Below are positions 16,477-24,395 of a stretch of DNA of 43,890 bases, piece after piece. The translations under genes and the position numbers were made by a program. Every line of letters begins with the position of its first letter. Position 1 is the first letter of the stretch. This stretch comes from an uncultured Lachnospiraceae bacterium (GTDB lineage: Bacteria > Bacillota > Clostridia > Lachnospirales > Lachnospiraceae): assembly GCA_947382415.1 (NCBI GenBank), contig CANCYO010000020.1, positions 1 to 43,890 of the forward strand, in the 5' to 3' direction. The notes under the pieces were generated by a model, which was given only the letters and a program-made list of their open reading frames with translations, was not told the DNA's origin and made no database searches.

Positions 16477-19347
16477 GTGGAAGAAGCAAAGAAGATGCGG
16501 CCTCGCGAGTATATCAGGGTGCGAGGGGCCAGCGAGCATAATCTCAAGAATATTGATGTGGATATTCCCCGGAATGAGCTGGTAGTTCTGACAGGAATGT
16601 CAGGTTCGGGAAAATCTTCACTTGCATTTGATACGATCTATGCGGAGGGGCAGAGGCGTTATATGGAGTCGCTGTCCTCTTATGCAAGACAGTTTCTGGG
16701 GCAGATGGAGAAACCGAATGTGGAGAAGATCGAGGGGCTGTCCCCCGCCATTTCCATAGACCAGAAATCCACCAACAGGAATCCCCGCTCCACTGTTGGG
16801 ACGGTCACGGAAATCTATGATTATTTCCGTCTGCTCTACGCGCGCATCGGTATTCCCCATTGCCCGAAATGCGGCAGGGAGATCGCCAAACAGAGCGTGG
16901 ACCAGATGGTGGATCAGGTCATGACGCTGGGCGAGGGCACCCGTATTCAGCTCCTTGCGCCGGTGGTGCGGGGGAGAAAGGGCACCCATGAGAAAGTGCT
17001 TGAGAGGGCAAGGCGCAGCGGTTATGTGCGTGTGCGTATCGACGGCAATCTCTATGAACTCACAGAGGAGATCAAATTAGAGAAAAACATTAAGCACAAT
17101 ATCGAGATCGTCATAGACCGTCTGGTGGTGAAGGAGGGGATTGAGCGCCGTCTGACAGACTCGGTGGAGAACGCCCTGGGATTGGCTGAAGGCCTTCTGA
17201 TCGTGGATGTGATAGACGGGGAGAGTCTGACTTTCAGTCAGAGCTTTTCCTGCCCGGACTGCGGCATCAGTGTCAGCGAGGTGGAGCCCCGGAGTTTCTC
17301 CTTTAACAATCCCTTCGGCGCATGTCCTGAGTGTCTGGGTCTGGGGTATAAGATGGAGTTTGACCTGGATCTGATGATACCGGACAGGCGTCTGAGCATC
17401 AGAGAGGGAGCTATCGCGGTGACGGGCTGGCAGTCCTGCGCGGACAAGTCCAGCTTTACCAACGCCGTGCTGCAGGCGCTCTGCAGAGAGTATGATTTTG
17501 ATCTGGAGACGCCTTTTGAGGATTATCCAGAGAGGGTTCAGAATGTGCTGATCCATGGCACAGACGGCAAAGAGGTGGAAGTGCATTATGTGGGACAGAG
17601 AGGCCGGGGCGTCTACCCGGTGGCTTTTGAGGGTCTGATCCACAATGTGGAACGCAGATACAAGGAGACCTTTTCCGAGACCATGAAACAGGAATATGAA
17701 TCCTTTATGCGCATCACGCCCTGTCGGGAATGTAAAGGAATGCGTCTGAAGAAGGAGTCGCTGGCGGTGACGGTGAGCGACAAAAATATCTATGAGCTCA
17801 CTTCCATGCCGGTCTGCGATCTTCATGCTTTTCTGGGAGAGATGCAGCTTACAGGGCAGCAGCAGCTCATCGGCGCGCAGATTCTGAAGGAGATCCGGGC
17901 CAGAGTGCAGTTTTTGGTGGATGTGGGTCTGGATTATCTGACATTGACCCGGGGGACGGCCAGTCTCTCCGGCGGAGAGGCGCAGCGCATCCGTCTGGCC
18001 ACACAGATCGGCTCCGGTCTGGTAGGCGTATGTTATATTTTGGATGAGCCCAGCATCGGTCTGCATCAGAGGGATAATGACAAGCTGTTAAATACGCTGA
18101 AGAGCCTGCGTGATCTGGGCAATACCCTGATCGTGGTGGAGCATGACGAAGACACCATGCTGGCGGCGGACTATGTAGTGGATATCGGTCCCGGGGCCGG
18201 TTCTCACGGCGGCGAGGTGGTGGCCTGCGGGACGGCTGAGGAGATTATGAAGGTGCCGGAGTCCGTCACCGGACAGTATCTGAGCGGTGCGCTGAGGATT
18301 CCGGTACCTGAAGTCAGGAGGAAGCCGACGGGATGGCTGAAGGTGGTCGGTGCGCAGGAGAATAATCTGAAGAATATTAATGTAGAATTCCCCTTGGGAG
18401 TCATGACCTGTGTGACGGGAGTCTCCGGTTCCGGAAAGAGTTCATTGGTGAATGAGATCCTGTATAAACGTCTGGCCAGAGATCTGAACAGGGCCAGATG
18501 CATTCCCGGTAAGCATAAAGAGATCGTCGGGCTGGAGCAGCTAGACAAGGTGATCGCCATTGACCAGTCTCCCATCGGGCGCACTCCCCGCTCTAATCCG
18601 GCCACTTACACGGGTGTTTTCGATCAGATCCGGGATCTGTTTGCCTCCACGGCGGACGCCAAGGCCAGGGGCTACGGCAAGGGGCGCTTCAGTTTTAATG
18701 TGAAGGGAGGAAGGTGCGAGGCCTGCGGCGGAGACGGCATTATCAAGATCGAAATGCATTTCCTGCCTGATGTGTATGTGCCCTGTGAGGTCTGCGGAGG
18801 CAAGCGTTACAACCGTGAGACGCTGGAGGTGAAGTATAAAGGCAAAAGCATATATGATGTGCTGGATATGACGGTGGAGGAGGCTGTGCCCTTCTTTGAG
18901 AATCTGCCTTCCATACGCCGTAAGATCGAGACGCTTTATGATGTGGGACTTTCTTATGTCAAGCTGGGGCAGCCCTCCACCACCCTTTCCGGCGGAGAGG
19001 CGCAGCGGATCAAGCTGGCAACGGAGCTCTCCAAGCGCAGCACGGGCAAGACTATCTATATTCTGGACGAGCCTACCACCGGACTTCATTTTGCGGATGT
19101 ACACAAGCTTGTGGAAATCCTGCACAGACTTGCGGACGGAGGCAATACCGTGGTGGTCATCGAACATAATCTTGACGTGATTAAGACAGTGGATTATATT
19201 ATTGACATAGGGCCTGAGGGCGGCGACAGAGGCGGAACAGTCATAGCCGAGGGAACGCCTGAAGAGATCGTGAAGAATAAGCGGTCTTATACAGGGGTCT
19301 ATGTCCGCAGAATGCTGGAGAAGGATAAGCAGGCCCGTAAATCTTAA
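16477..19347 (+). CDS. uvrA: UvrABC excinuclease subunit A
   Basis: A 956-residue damage-recognition ATPase of normal length. Two ABC modules are present: Walker A GMSGSGKSS (40-48) and GVSGSGKSS (near 648-656), each followed by an LSGGEAQR signature. Zinc-finger cysteines occur as CPKCG, CPDCG...CPEC and the C-terminal CEACGGDG...CEVCGG pair (near 747-775). It loads UvrB onto lesions. It starts at GTG 16477 with AGAGGAG 6 bases upstream. It is separated from uvrB by the GT-C-like gene, and no LexA box was found in its own 99-bp upstream gap. Confidence 0.98.
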   Translation: MEEAKKMRPREYIRVRGASEHNLKNIDVDIPRNELVVLTGMSGSGKSSLAFDTIYAEGQRRYMESLSSYARQFLGQMEKPNVEKIEGLSPAISIDQKSTNRNPRSTVGTVTEIYDYFRLLYARIGIPHCPKCGREIAKQSVDQMVDQVMTLGEGTRIQLLAPVVRGRKGTHEKVLERARRSGYVRVRIDGNLYELTEEIKLEKNIKHNIEIVIDRLVVKEGIERRLTDSVENALGLAEGLLIVDVIDGESLTFSQSFSCPDCGISVSEVEPRSFSFNNPFGACPECLGLGYKMEFDLDLMIPDRRLSIREGAIAVTGWQSCADKSSFTNAVLQALCREYDFDLETPFEDYPERVQNVLIHGTDGKEVEVHYVGQRGRGVYPVAFEGLIHNVERRYKETFSETMKQEYESFMRITPCRECKGMRLKKESLAVTVSDKNIYELTSMPVCDLHAFLGEMQLTGQQQLIGAQILKEIRARVQFLVDVGLDYLTLTRGTASLSGGEAQRIRLATQIGSGLVGVCYILDEPSIGLHQRDNDKLLNTLKSLRDLGNTLIVVEHDEDTMLAADYVVDIGPGAGSHGGEVVACGTAEEIMKVPESVTGQYLSGALRIPVPEVRRKPTGWLKVVGAQENNLKNINVEFPLGVMTCVTGVSGSGKSSLVNEILYKRLARDLNRARCIPGKHKEIVGLEQLDKVIAIDQSPIGRTPRSNPATYTGVFDQIRDLFASTADAKARGYGKGRFSFNVKGGRCEACGGDGIIKIEMHFLPDVYVPCEVCGGKRYNRETLEVKYKGKSIYDVLDMTVEEAVPFFENLPSIRRKIETLYDVGLSYVKLGQPSTTLSGGEAQRIKLATELSKRSTGKTIYILDEPTTGLHFADVHKLVEILHRLADGGNTVVVIEHNLDVIKTVDYIIDIGPEGGDRGGTVIAEGTPEEIVKNKRSYTGVYVRRMLEKDKQARKS

Positions 19348-19368
19348 TGGCGGGAGGGAAAAATACCG

Positions 19369-20874
19369 ATGAAAGCAGGGGCAAATGATCAAAACTACAA
19401 TATGGACAGGGCAGTCAATACCTTTGCGCTGGTGATCATTACAATCATTGATATGATCATGTTTGGCGGGTATATTGGGGATTACCGGAAGGGAAATATC
19501 GGACTGGTATTTCTGTTGGCTGTGATTGCGGCGGTTCTTGGCTCGCTGATCGCAAACTACGCTGTCTATCTCAGAAAGAAGGACAGTAAGGCTTTTAAAA
19601 ATGTTTCTCTCACAGGATATATTATCGTGTATGCGCTATGTGTTTGGGGCGCAAAAAACGACATGGTATTTTGTATTGCATTCCCTATCACAGTGCTGTT
19701 TATCCTGTATTTTGATTATGCGATGATCGTGCGGGGAGCCATCGCATTTTCCGTGATCAATCTGGCGGATCTGATCTATGTATCATTTGTGATAAGACAG
19801 CATCATTCCGGCGCGCCTTTAAACACTACATCCCTTTTGATACAGGGCGCCTGTATTCTGATGTATATGTTTGTTATCAGCAATACCACCAGGATATCCA
19901 ATCGGAACAATGCGCTGAAAATTGCCGGTGTCAAGGCGGAACAGGAGAAAAATACAGCGATGCTGCAGGATGTCCTGCAGGTTGCCTGTGCGGTGCGGGA
20001 GAATTCCAGAGAGGCTTCCAGCTACATTGAGGAGCTGGGCAGAGACGTGGATCTGACAACTGAAGCCATGGGTGAAATTGCGGAGGGGAACAATAATAAT
20101 GCCCGGAATATCGAGCGGCAGACGGTTATGACCGGCAATATCCAGAGCATGATCGAGGAGACCAAGCGGATGTCGGACGAGATGCTGAATCTGTCGGGAC
20201 AGTCGGCTCAGGCGGTGCTGAGCGGCCGGGAGAGTGTGCGGAATCTGGAAGAAAACTCCAAGCGATCGGAGGAAGCCAACCGGCAGGTGGAGGCGGCTGT
20301 TCAGCATTTTATACAGAATGTCGGCGAAGTGCAGGATATCGTGACACAGATATTCTCCATATCGGACCAGACAGATCTGCTGGCATTGAACGCTTCCATC
20401 GAGAGTGCCAGAGCCGGAGAGGCGGGCAGGGGCTTCTCTGTGGTCGCGGAGGAGATCCGCAAGCTGGCCGAGGAGACCCGTGTGCTCACGGAGCAGATCG
20501 GGGAGATCGTGACCGAACTGAAAAACAATGCGGACGAGGCCATCGGAACTGTAGACAATGTTTTGGAAGCTTCTGCTGTGGAGCATGAGCTGATCGAGAG
20601 TACGCACAGCCATTTCCGGAAGATTGGCAGCAGCATGGAAGGGCTGAATCGGAATGTGCAGCAGATCAACGGCAAGATCGAGGAGATCATGGAGTCCAAC
20701 AATACCATTGTGGACAGTATTGCACAGATATCCGCGGTCAGCGAGGAGGTGGCCGCCAGTACGCAGCAGACACTGGAGAAGAGCGTGGAGACCAGGGAGA
20801 AGGCGGGCAATGCGGAACAGCTTATGGCAAATCTGGTGAACACGGTTCAGGCCATGGATAAATATCTGGAATAA
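19369..20874 (+). CDS. Methyl-accepting chemotaxis protein with multi-pass membrane input region
   Basis: A 501-residue chemoreceptor. The N-terminal 175 residues hold about six hydrophobic segments (near 18-37, 44-68, 80-95, 99-117, 121-142, 154-171) with only short loops, so there is no large extracellular ligand domain. The cytoplasmic signalling coiled coil follows, with its hairpin tip at about 333-367 (DQTDLLALNASIESARAGE and GRGFSVVAEEIRKLA), which contacts CheA and CheW. There is no recognisable HAMP domain. The membrane part may sense membrane state or a hydrophobic ligand, which is inference. GGGAGGG lies 11 bases before the ATG. It follows uvrA by 21 bases and may be read through from it. 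Confidence 0.9.
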   Translation: MKAGANDQNYNMDRAVNTFALVIITIIDMIMFGGYIGDYRKGNIGLVFLLAVIAAVLGSLIANYAVYLRKKDSKAFKNVSLTGYIIVYALCVWGAKNDMVFCIAFPITVLFILYFDYAMIVRGAIAFSVINLADLIYVSFVIRQHHSGAPLNTTSLLIQGACILMYMFVISNTTRISNRNNALKIAGVKAEQEKNTAMLQDVLQVACAVRENSREASSYIEELGRDVDLTTEAMGEIAEGNNNNARNIERQTVMTGNIQSMIEETKRMSDEMLNLSGQSAQAVLSGRESVRNLEENSKRSEEANRQVEAAVQHFIQNVGEVQDIVTQIFSISDQTDLLALNASIESARAGEAGRGFSVVAEEIRKLAEETRVLTEQIGEIVTELKNNADEAIGTVDNVLEASAVEHELIESTHSHFRKIGSSMEGLNRNVQQINGKIEEIMESNNTIVDSIAQISAVSEEVAASTQQTLEKSVETREKAGNAEQLMANLVNTVQAMDKYLE

Positions 20875-20914
20875 TAAGGAAAGAAAAAATTTTAAATTTT
20901 TTTTGATTTAGGTC

Positions 20915-20942
20915 TAAAGTTTTTGTCAGTTGCCGACGATAT
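20915..20942 (+). promoter_or_regulatory. Sigma-28 (SigD)-like promoter
   Basis: TAAA (20915-20918) and GACGATAT (20935-20942) are separated by 16 bases; the sigma-28 consensus is TAAA-N15-GCCGATAA/T. One mismatch and one extra spacer base make it a fair, not perfect, match. It stands between a chemoreceptor and the mbl/flagellar-rod genes, where such a promoter is expected. Confidence 0.45.
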
Positions 20943-20966
20943 ACAGTTTGTAGATAAGGAGTGTGC

Positions 20967-21026
20967 AAGGATGCGAATGAAAGAATGGTCTGACTATTCT
21001 GAATTTGCATCCTTCACCTCTTTTTT
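20967..21026 (+). terminator. Long hairpin with T-run between the chemoreceptor and mbl genes
   Basis: AAGGATGCGAAT (20967-20978) pairs with ATTTGCATCCTT (21003-21014), and inside it AGAATGGT (20982-20989) pairs with ACTATTCT (20993-21000) around a 3-nt loop. TTTTTT follows at 21021-21026 after a short gap. It probably ends transcription from the chemoreceptor side or attenuates the sigma-28-like transcript. It coincides with a small open frame described separately. Confidence 0.55.
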
Positions 21027-21051
21027 ATCCAAATTTTTTAAAATTTCATAA
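20971..21051 (+). CDS. Possible 26-residue small ORF within the hairpin
   Basis: AAGGAG (20956-20961) stands 9 bases before ATG 20971, which opens a 26-codon frame (MRMKEWSDYSEFASF..., with a basic/aromatic end) closed by TAA at 21049. Promoter, ribosome binding site and start are in register, but the frame lies wholly inside the terminator-like hairpin and its T-run, so it may be chance. No family is recognised. Confidence 0.22.
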   Translation: MRMKEWSDYSEFASFTSFLSKFFKIS

Positions 21052-21079
21052 ACCCCTATGAATTTGGTAAAATTTCGGT

Positions 21080-21085
21080 TATAAT
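21080..21085 (+). promoter_or_regulatory. -10 box for mbl
   Basis: TATAAT at 21080-21085, 54 bases before the mbl start. No good -35 hexamer is seen at 16-18 bp, so this may be an activator-dependent or weak promoter. Confidence 0.4.
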
Positions 21086-21139
21086 AGATAGTCAGTAGCA
21101 TCGAAAAGGCAGATAGATACCGGAAAGGGGTAAGAATAC

Positions 21140-22132
21140 ATGCAGTGTACGGATATAGGAATTGACCTGGGTACAGCCAGTATACTTGTCTACATCAGAG
21201 GAAAAGGAGTGGTTCTGAAGGAGCCCTCTGTTGTGGCTTTCGATAGAGATACCAATAAGATTAAGGCGATTGGGGAGGATGCCCGTCTGATGCTGGGAAG
21301 AACGCCCGGCAATATTGTGGCGGTTCGTCCTCTGCGTCAGGGTGTTATTTCCGATTACACCGTCACCGAGAAGATGATGAAGTATTTTATCCAGAAGGCA
21401 TTGGGCAAACGGACTTTCCGTAAGCCCCGCATCGCAGTGTGTGTGCCCAGCGGCGTCACCGAGGTGGAAAAGAAAGCGGTGGAGGATGCCACCTATCAGG
21501 CGGGAGCCAGAGAGGTATCTATCATTGAGGAGCCTATCGCGGCTGCCATCGGCGCGGGAATTGATATCTCCAAGCCCTGTGGCAATATGATCGTGGATAT
21601 CGGCGGCGGAACCTCAGATATCGCAGTCATCTCCCTGGGAGGCACTGTAGTCAGCGCTTCCATTAAAATTGCCGGCGATGATTTTGACGAGGCAATTGTC
21701 CGTTATATGCGCAAAAAACATAATCTTCTGATCGGCGAGAGAACTGCGGAGGATATCAAGATCAAGATCGGCTCCGCATACAGGCGTCCCGAGGTAGATT
21801 ATATGGATGTGCGCGGCCGTAATCTGGTAACCGGTCTGCCCAAGACCGTGAAGGTTTCTTCCGAGGAGACGGAGGAGGCTCTGAGAGAGACCACAGCTCA
21901 GATTGTGGAGACGATCCACAGCGTGTTGGAGAAGACGCCTCCTGAGCTTGCCGCAGATATTGCGGACAGAGGGATTGTTCTCACAGGCGGCGGAAGCCTG
22001 CTGCGGGGACTCGAGGATCTGATCTCCGCCAAGACAGGTATCAACACCATGACTGCGGAGGATCCCATGACTGCGGTTGCCATCGGCACAGGACAGTATG
22101 TAGAATTCCTGGCAGGATACAGAGAGCAGTAA
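21140..22132 (+). CDS. mbl: MreB-family actin-like protein Mbl
   Basis: A 330-residue bacterial actin of standard length. The phosphate-1 motif is GIDLGTAS near the start, phosphate-2 is IVDIGGGTSDIAVI (about 154-167), EEPIAAAIGAG precedes it, and the adenosine motif is GIVLTGGGSLLRGL (about 276-289). It forms membrane-bound filaments that guide peptidoglycan synthesis. I call it Mbl rather than MreB because no mreCD follows and because mbl-flhO-flhP is a known order in B. subtilis. GGAAAGGGG precedes the ATG. The 3' end with its stop codon is partly duplicated just downstream. Confidence 0.9.
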   Translation: MQCTDIGIDLGTASILVYIRGKGVVLKEPSVVAFDRDTNKIKAIGEDARLMLGRTPGNIVAVRPLRQGVISDYTVTEKMMKYFIQKALGKRTFRKPRIAVCVPSGVTEVEKKAVEDATYQAGAREVSIIEEPIAAAIGAGIDISKPCGNMIVDIGGGTSDIAVISLGGTVVSASIKIAGDDFDEAIVRYMRKKHNLLIGERTAEDIKIKIGSAYRRPEVDYMDVRGRNLVTGLPKTVKVSSEETEEALRETTAQIVETIHSVLEKTPPELAADIADRGIVLTGGGSLLRGLEDLISAKTGINTMTAEDPMTAVAIGTGQYVEFLAGYREQ

Positions 22133-22176
22133 AGCAATTAATAACGGCAAAACAGTAAGTAACAGAGAGCAGTAAA
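22119..22176. repeat. 15-bp direct repeat copying the mbl 3' end
   Basis: ACAGAGAGCAGTAAA occurs at 22119-22133, covering the last codons and stop of mbl, and again at 22162-22176, with a 43-bp offset. The spacer also holds a related CAGTAA. It looks like a small tandem duplication in the mbl-flhO gap. Confidence 0.75.
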
Positions 22177-22223
22177 CAGACAATACAGACAATATATAGA
22201 AGACAGCAAGGAGGAGACAGAAG

Positions 22224-23057
22224 GTGTTAAGGGGTTTGTACACGGCCTGGACGGGCATGGTAAACGAACAGAACAGAATGGACGTCCTGACCAATAATCT
22301 GGCGAATGTTTCCACTGTGGGTTACAAGAAGGAGGGAACCACCAGTCAGGCTTTTGACGACGTACTCACTGTTAAGATCAAAGATGCCTCTGTGGGGCTT
22401 TCCAATGTGCAGCGCACCGGTATCAGGAATCCCGGCGTGAAGATTGGGGAAAATTATACGGATTTTACCGGAGGATCCTTCCGGGAGACAGGTAATATCT
22501 ATGATCTGGCGCTGGACGGCGACGGCTTTTTTGCTATTGAGTTTGCACATAAGGACAATCAGAACAGCAATACCAACAGCACGGCGAATAACAACAATGC
22601 CAATCAGCAGCGGACCACCATGTACACCCGTGCGGGTCAGTTTACTTTAAACAGAGAGGGCTATCTGGTAAATCAGGATGGCGACTTTGTGCTGGATGTC
22701 AACAACAGGCGGATTCAGTTGAATACGCTGATCGATTCCACGATCTCGGCCGACGGAACTATCTCTCAGAACGGCAGAGCGGTTGCCCAGATTCAGGTGG
22801 CGGATTTTGAGGATTATGATTATCTGGAAAAATACGGGGAAACTTATTTCCGTCCTCTGGAGGGAGCAAGGCTCAGGACGAACGGCGTCACTGCCACAGT
22901 CAACTCCGGTTATCTGGAGATGGCCAATGTGCAGGCCGTGTCGGAGATGGTAAATTTAATTTCCATCACCAGAGCGTATGAGGCCAATCAGAAGATCATA
23001 CAGACCTATGACGATTCTCTTGAGATTGCGGTAACGCAGCTTGGCAGATTATCCTGA
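22224..23057 (+). CDS. flhO: Flagellar hook-basal body rod protein FlhO (FlgF/FlgG family)
   Basis: A 277-residue rod/hook-family protein. The N-terminal rod motif LTNNLANVSTVGYKK (about 20-34) and the C-terminal segment VNLISITRAYEANQKIIQ are the two helices that pack as a coiled coil in the rod. A low-complexity Asn/Ser/Thr insertion lies in the middle (NQNSNTNSTANNNNANQQ, about 112-129). It starts at GTG 22224 with AAGGAGGAG upstream. It is exported by the flagellar type III apparatus. FlhO and FlhP of B. subtilis correspond to FlgF/FlgG-type proximal/distal rod proteins. It is in an operon with flhP and the rod-binding protein. Confidence 0.88.
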   Translation: MLRGLYTAWTGMVNEQNRMDVLTNNLANVSTVGYKKEGTTSQAFDDVLTVKIKDASVGLSNVQRTGIRNPGVKIGENYTDFTGGSFRETGNIYDLALDGDGFFAIEFAHKDNQNSNTNSTANNNNANQQRTTMYTRAGQFTLNREGYLVNQDGDFVLDVNNRRIQLNTLIDSTISADGTISQNGRAVAQIQVADFEDYDYLEKYGETYFRPLEGARLRTNGVTATVNSGYLEMANVQAVSEMVNLISITRAYEANQKIIQTYDDSLEIAVTQLGRLS

Positions 23058-23097
23058 TGAGACAGATTATCATAAATAGAAAGGCGAGGAATTAACA

Positions 23098-23913
23098 ATG
23101 GTAAGAAGTTTATGGACAGCGGCAACCGGTATGATCGCTCAGCAGACAAATCTTGACACCATCGCTCACAATTTGTCCAATGTCAACACCAATGGTTACA
23201 AGGCGCAGGTCAATGAGTTTAAGAGCCTGCTGTATCAGAATATTCAGACGAAAACCACTTCTGCCAACGGCGAAGCAAAGCCCGGCAGCGCGCAGGTGGG
23301 TCTGGGTGTACGCAATTCCGCGATCACTACGATTTTCAGGACAGGGCCCATGCTGGCTTCCGACAGTGATACCGCTTTTGCTCTGGATGGCAGAGGTTTC
23401 TTTGCACTGAGAGGCGCCGACGGCAATACATATTACACCAGAAACGGAAACTTCCAGTTTACGCTGGGAACAAACGGAAACATGTTATCAGATACAGACG
23501 GACTTCCCGTGCTTGACGTGAACGGCAGGCCTATTATTCTGGATGAGGATTATGTGCTCAGCAGAGTTACGGTCACCGCCGACGGAAATCTCTGTTATCC
23601 CGATGAGACGGGCAATCCCCAGCCCATTGGCGTACAGATCGGTGTATTCCAGTTCAACAATCCCAATGGTCTGGAGAAGCTCAGCGGCAGCCGGTATGCC
23701 CAGACGGCGGCCAGCGGCCAGCCTATAAACGAGGCTACCAACAATATGGTGGAGAAGACCAAGGTGATTCAGGGTTACCTGGAAGGCTCCGGCACACAGG
23801 CGGTTGACGAGATGGTGAACATGATCGTGGCACAGCGTGCCTATGAGTTCAATTCCAAGGCGATCATCGCCTCCGACGAGATGCTTCAGCAGGCCAATAA
23901 TCTCAGAAGATAA
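23098..23913 (+). CDS. flhP: Flagellar hook-basal body rod protein FlhP (FlgG family)
   Basis: A 271-residue distal-rod-like protein. The N-terminal motif is NLDTIAHNLSNVNTNGYK (about 18-35) and the C-terminal motif is VDEMVNMIVAQRAYEFNSK (about 237-255), both typical of FlgG. There is no Asn-rich insertion, unlike FlhO. GGCGAGG lies upstream of the ATG. It is 40 bases downstream of flhO and 38 upstream of the rod-binding gene. The two rod proteins share both terminal motifs and probably arose by duplication. Confidence 0.9.
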   Translation: MVRSLWTAATGMIAQQTNLDTIAHNLSNVNTNGYKAQVNEFKSLLYQNIQTKTTSANGEAKPGSAQVGLGVRNSAITTIFRTGPMLASDSDTAFALDGRGFFALRGADGNTYYTRNGNFQFTLGTNGNMLSDTDGLPVLDVNGRPIILDEDYVLSRVTVTADGNLCYPDETGNPQPIGVQIGVFQFNNPNGLEKLSGSRYAQTAASGQPINEATNNMVEKTKVIQGYLEGSGTQAVDEMVNMIVAQRAYEFNSKAIIASDEMLQQANNLRR

Positions 23914-23951
23914 ATAAAATGAATAAGATAAAGCAGAAAGGATGGCAGTAG

Positions 23952-24314
23952 ATGGATATCGGTAATATGAGTTCCGCATACAAGGATATATATGCATCTG
24001 CATCCGGTGCCAATGCATCCAAACTTGAAGGCCAGTTAAAAACGGATTATTCCAAGGCTACGGACGAGGAGCTGATGGATGCCTGTAAGCAGTTTGAGGC
24101 ATATTTTCTGGAGCAGGTGTTTAAGGGGATGATGAAGACCATCCCCAAGAGCGACAATGATTCTTCCAATTCTACAATGCTGGATTTTTTCAAGGATGAG
24201 ATGATTCAGGAGATTGCGGCGGATTCCACGGAACAGAACAGTCTTGGGATCGCGCAGATGCTTTATGAGCAGATGAAACGCAATTACGGTTTAGACGCAG
24301 ACAGCCTCGAATAA
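23952..24314 (+). CDS. flgJ: Rod-binding protein (FlgJ N-terminal domain only)
   Basis: A 120-residue protein of the PF10135 rod-binding family: DACKQFEAYFLEQVFKGMMKTIPKS at about 40-64 and MLDFFKDEMIQEIA further on. It lacks the muramidase domain of proteobacterial FlgJ, as is usual in Firmicutes, so it probably caps or binds the growing rod without cutting peptidoglycan. Some other enzyme, perhaps encoded elsewhere, would open the wall. AAAGGA lies 9 bases before the ATG. Its last codons and stop form part of the terminator hairpin. Confidence 0.88.
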   Translation: MDIGNMSSAYKDIYASASGANASKLEGQLKTDYSKATDEELMDACKQFEAYFLEQVFKGMMKTIPKSDNDSSNSTMLDFFKDEMIQEIAADSTEQNSLGIAQMLYEQMKRNYGLDADSLE

Positions 24315-24339
24315 GGCTGTCTGCTTATCCTTCTTTCTC
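24297..24339 (+). terminator. Terminator of the mbl-flagellar rod operon
   Basis: GCAGACAGCC (24297-24306) pairs perfectly with GGCTGTCTGC (24315-24324) around an 8-nt loop, then a pyrimidine-rich TTATCCTTCTTTCTC tail. The stem begins within the coding end of the rod-binding gene and its stop codon (24312-24314) is in the loop. Confidence 0.75.
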
Positions 24340-24395
24340 TCTTCTTCCGAATCGGAACAATACGCAAAAAGTCAAACTGATAAGGTCAGATTAAT

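Noticed and set aside
17077..18066. 329-codon reverse frame opposite uvrA
   Set aside because: Antisense shadow within uvrA; no start site signals and no family.
22224..23913. flhO and flhP considered as hook protein FlgE
   Set aside because: Both are too short and lack hook-specific middle domains; terminal motifs and the mbl neighbour fit rod proteins.
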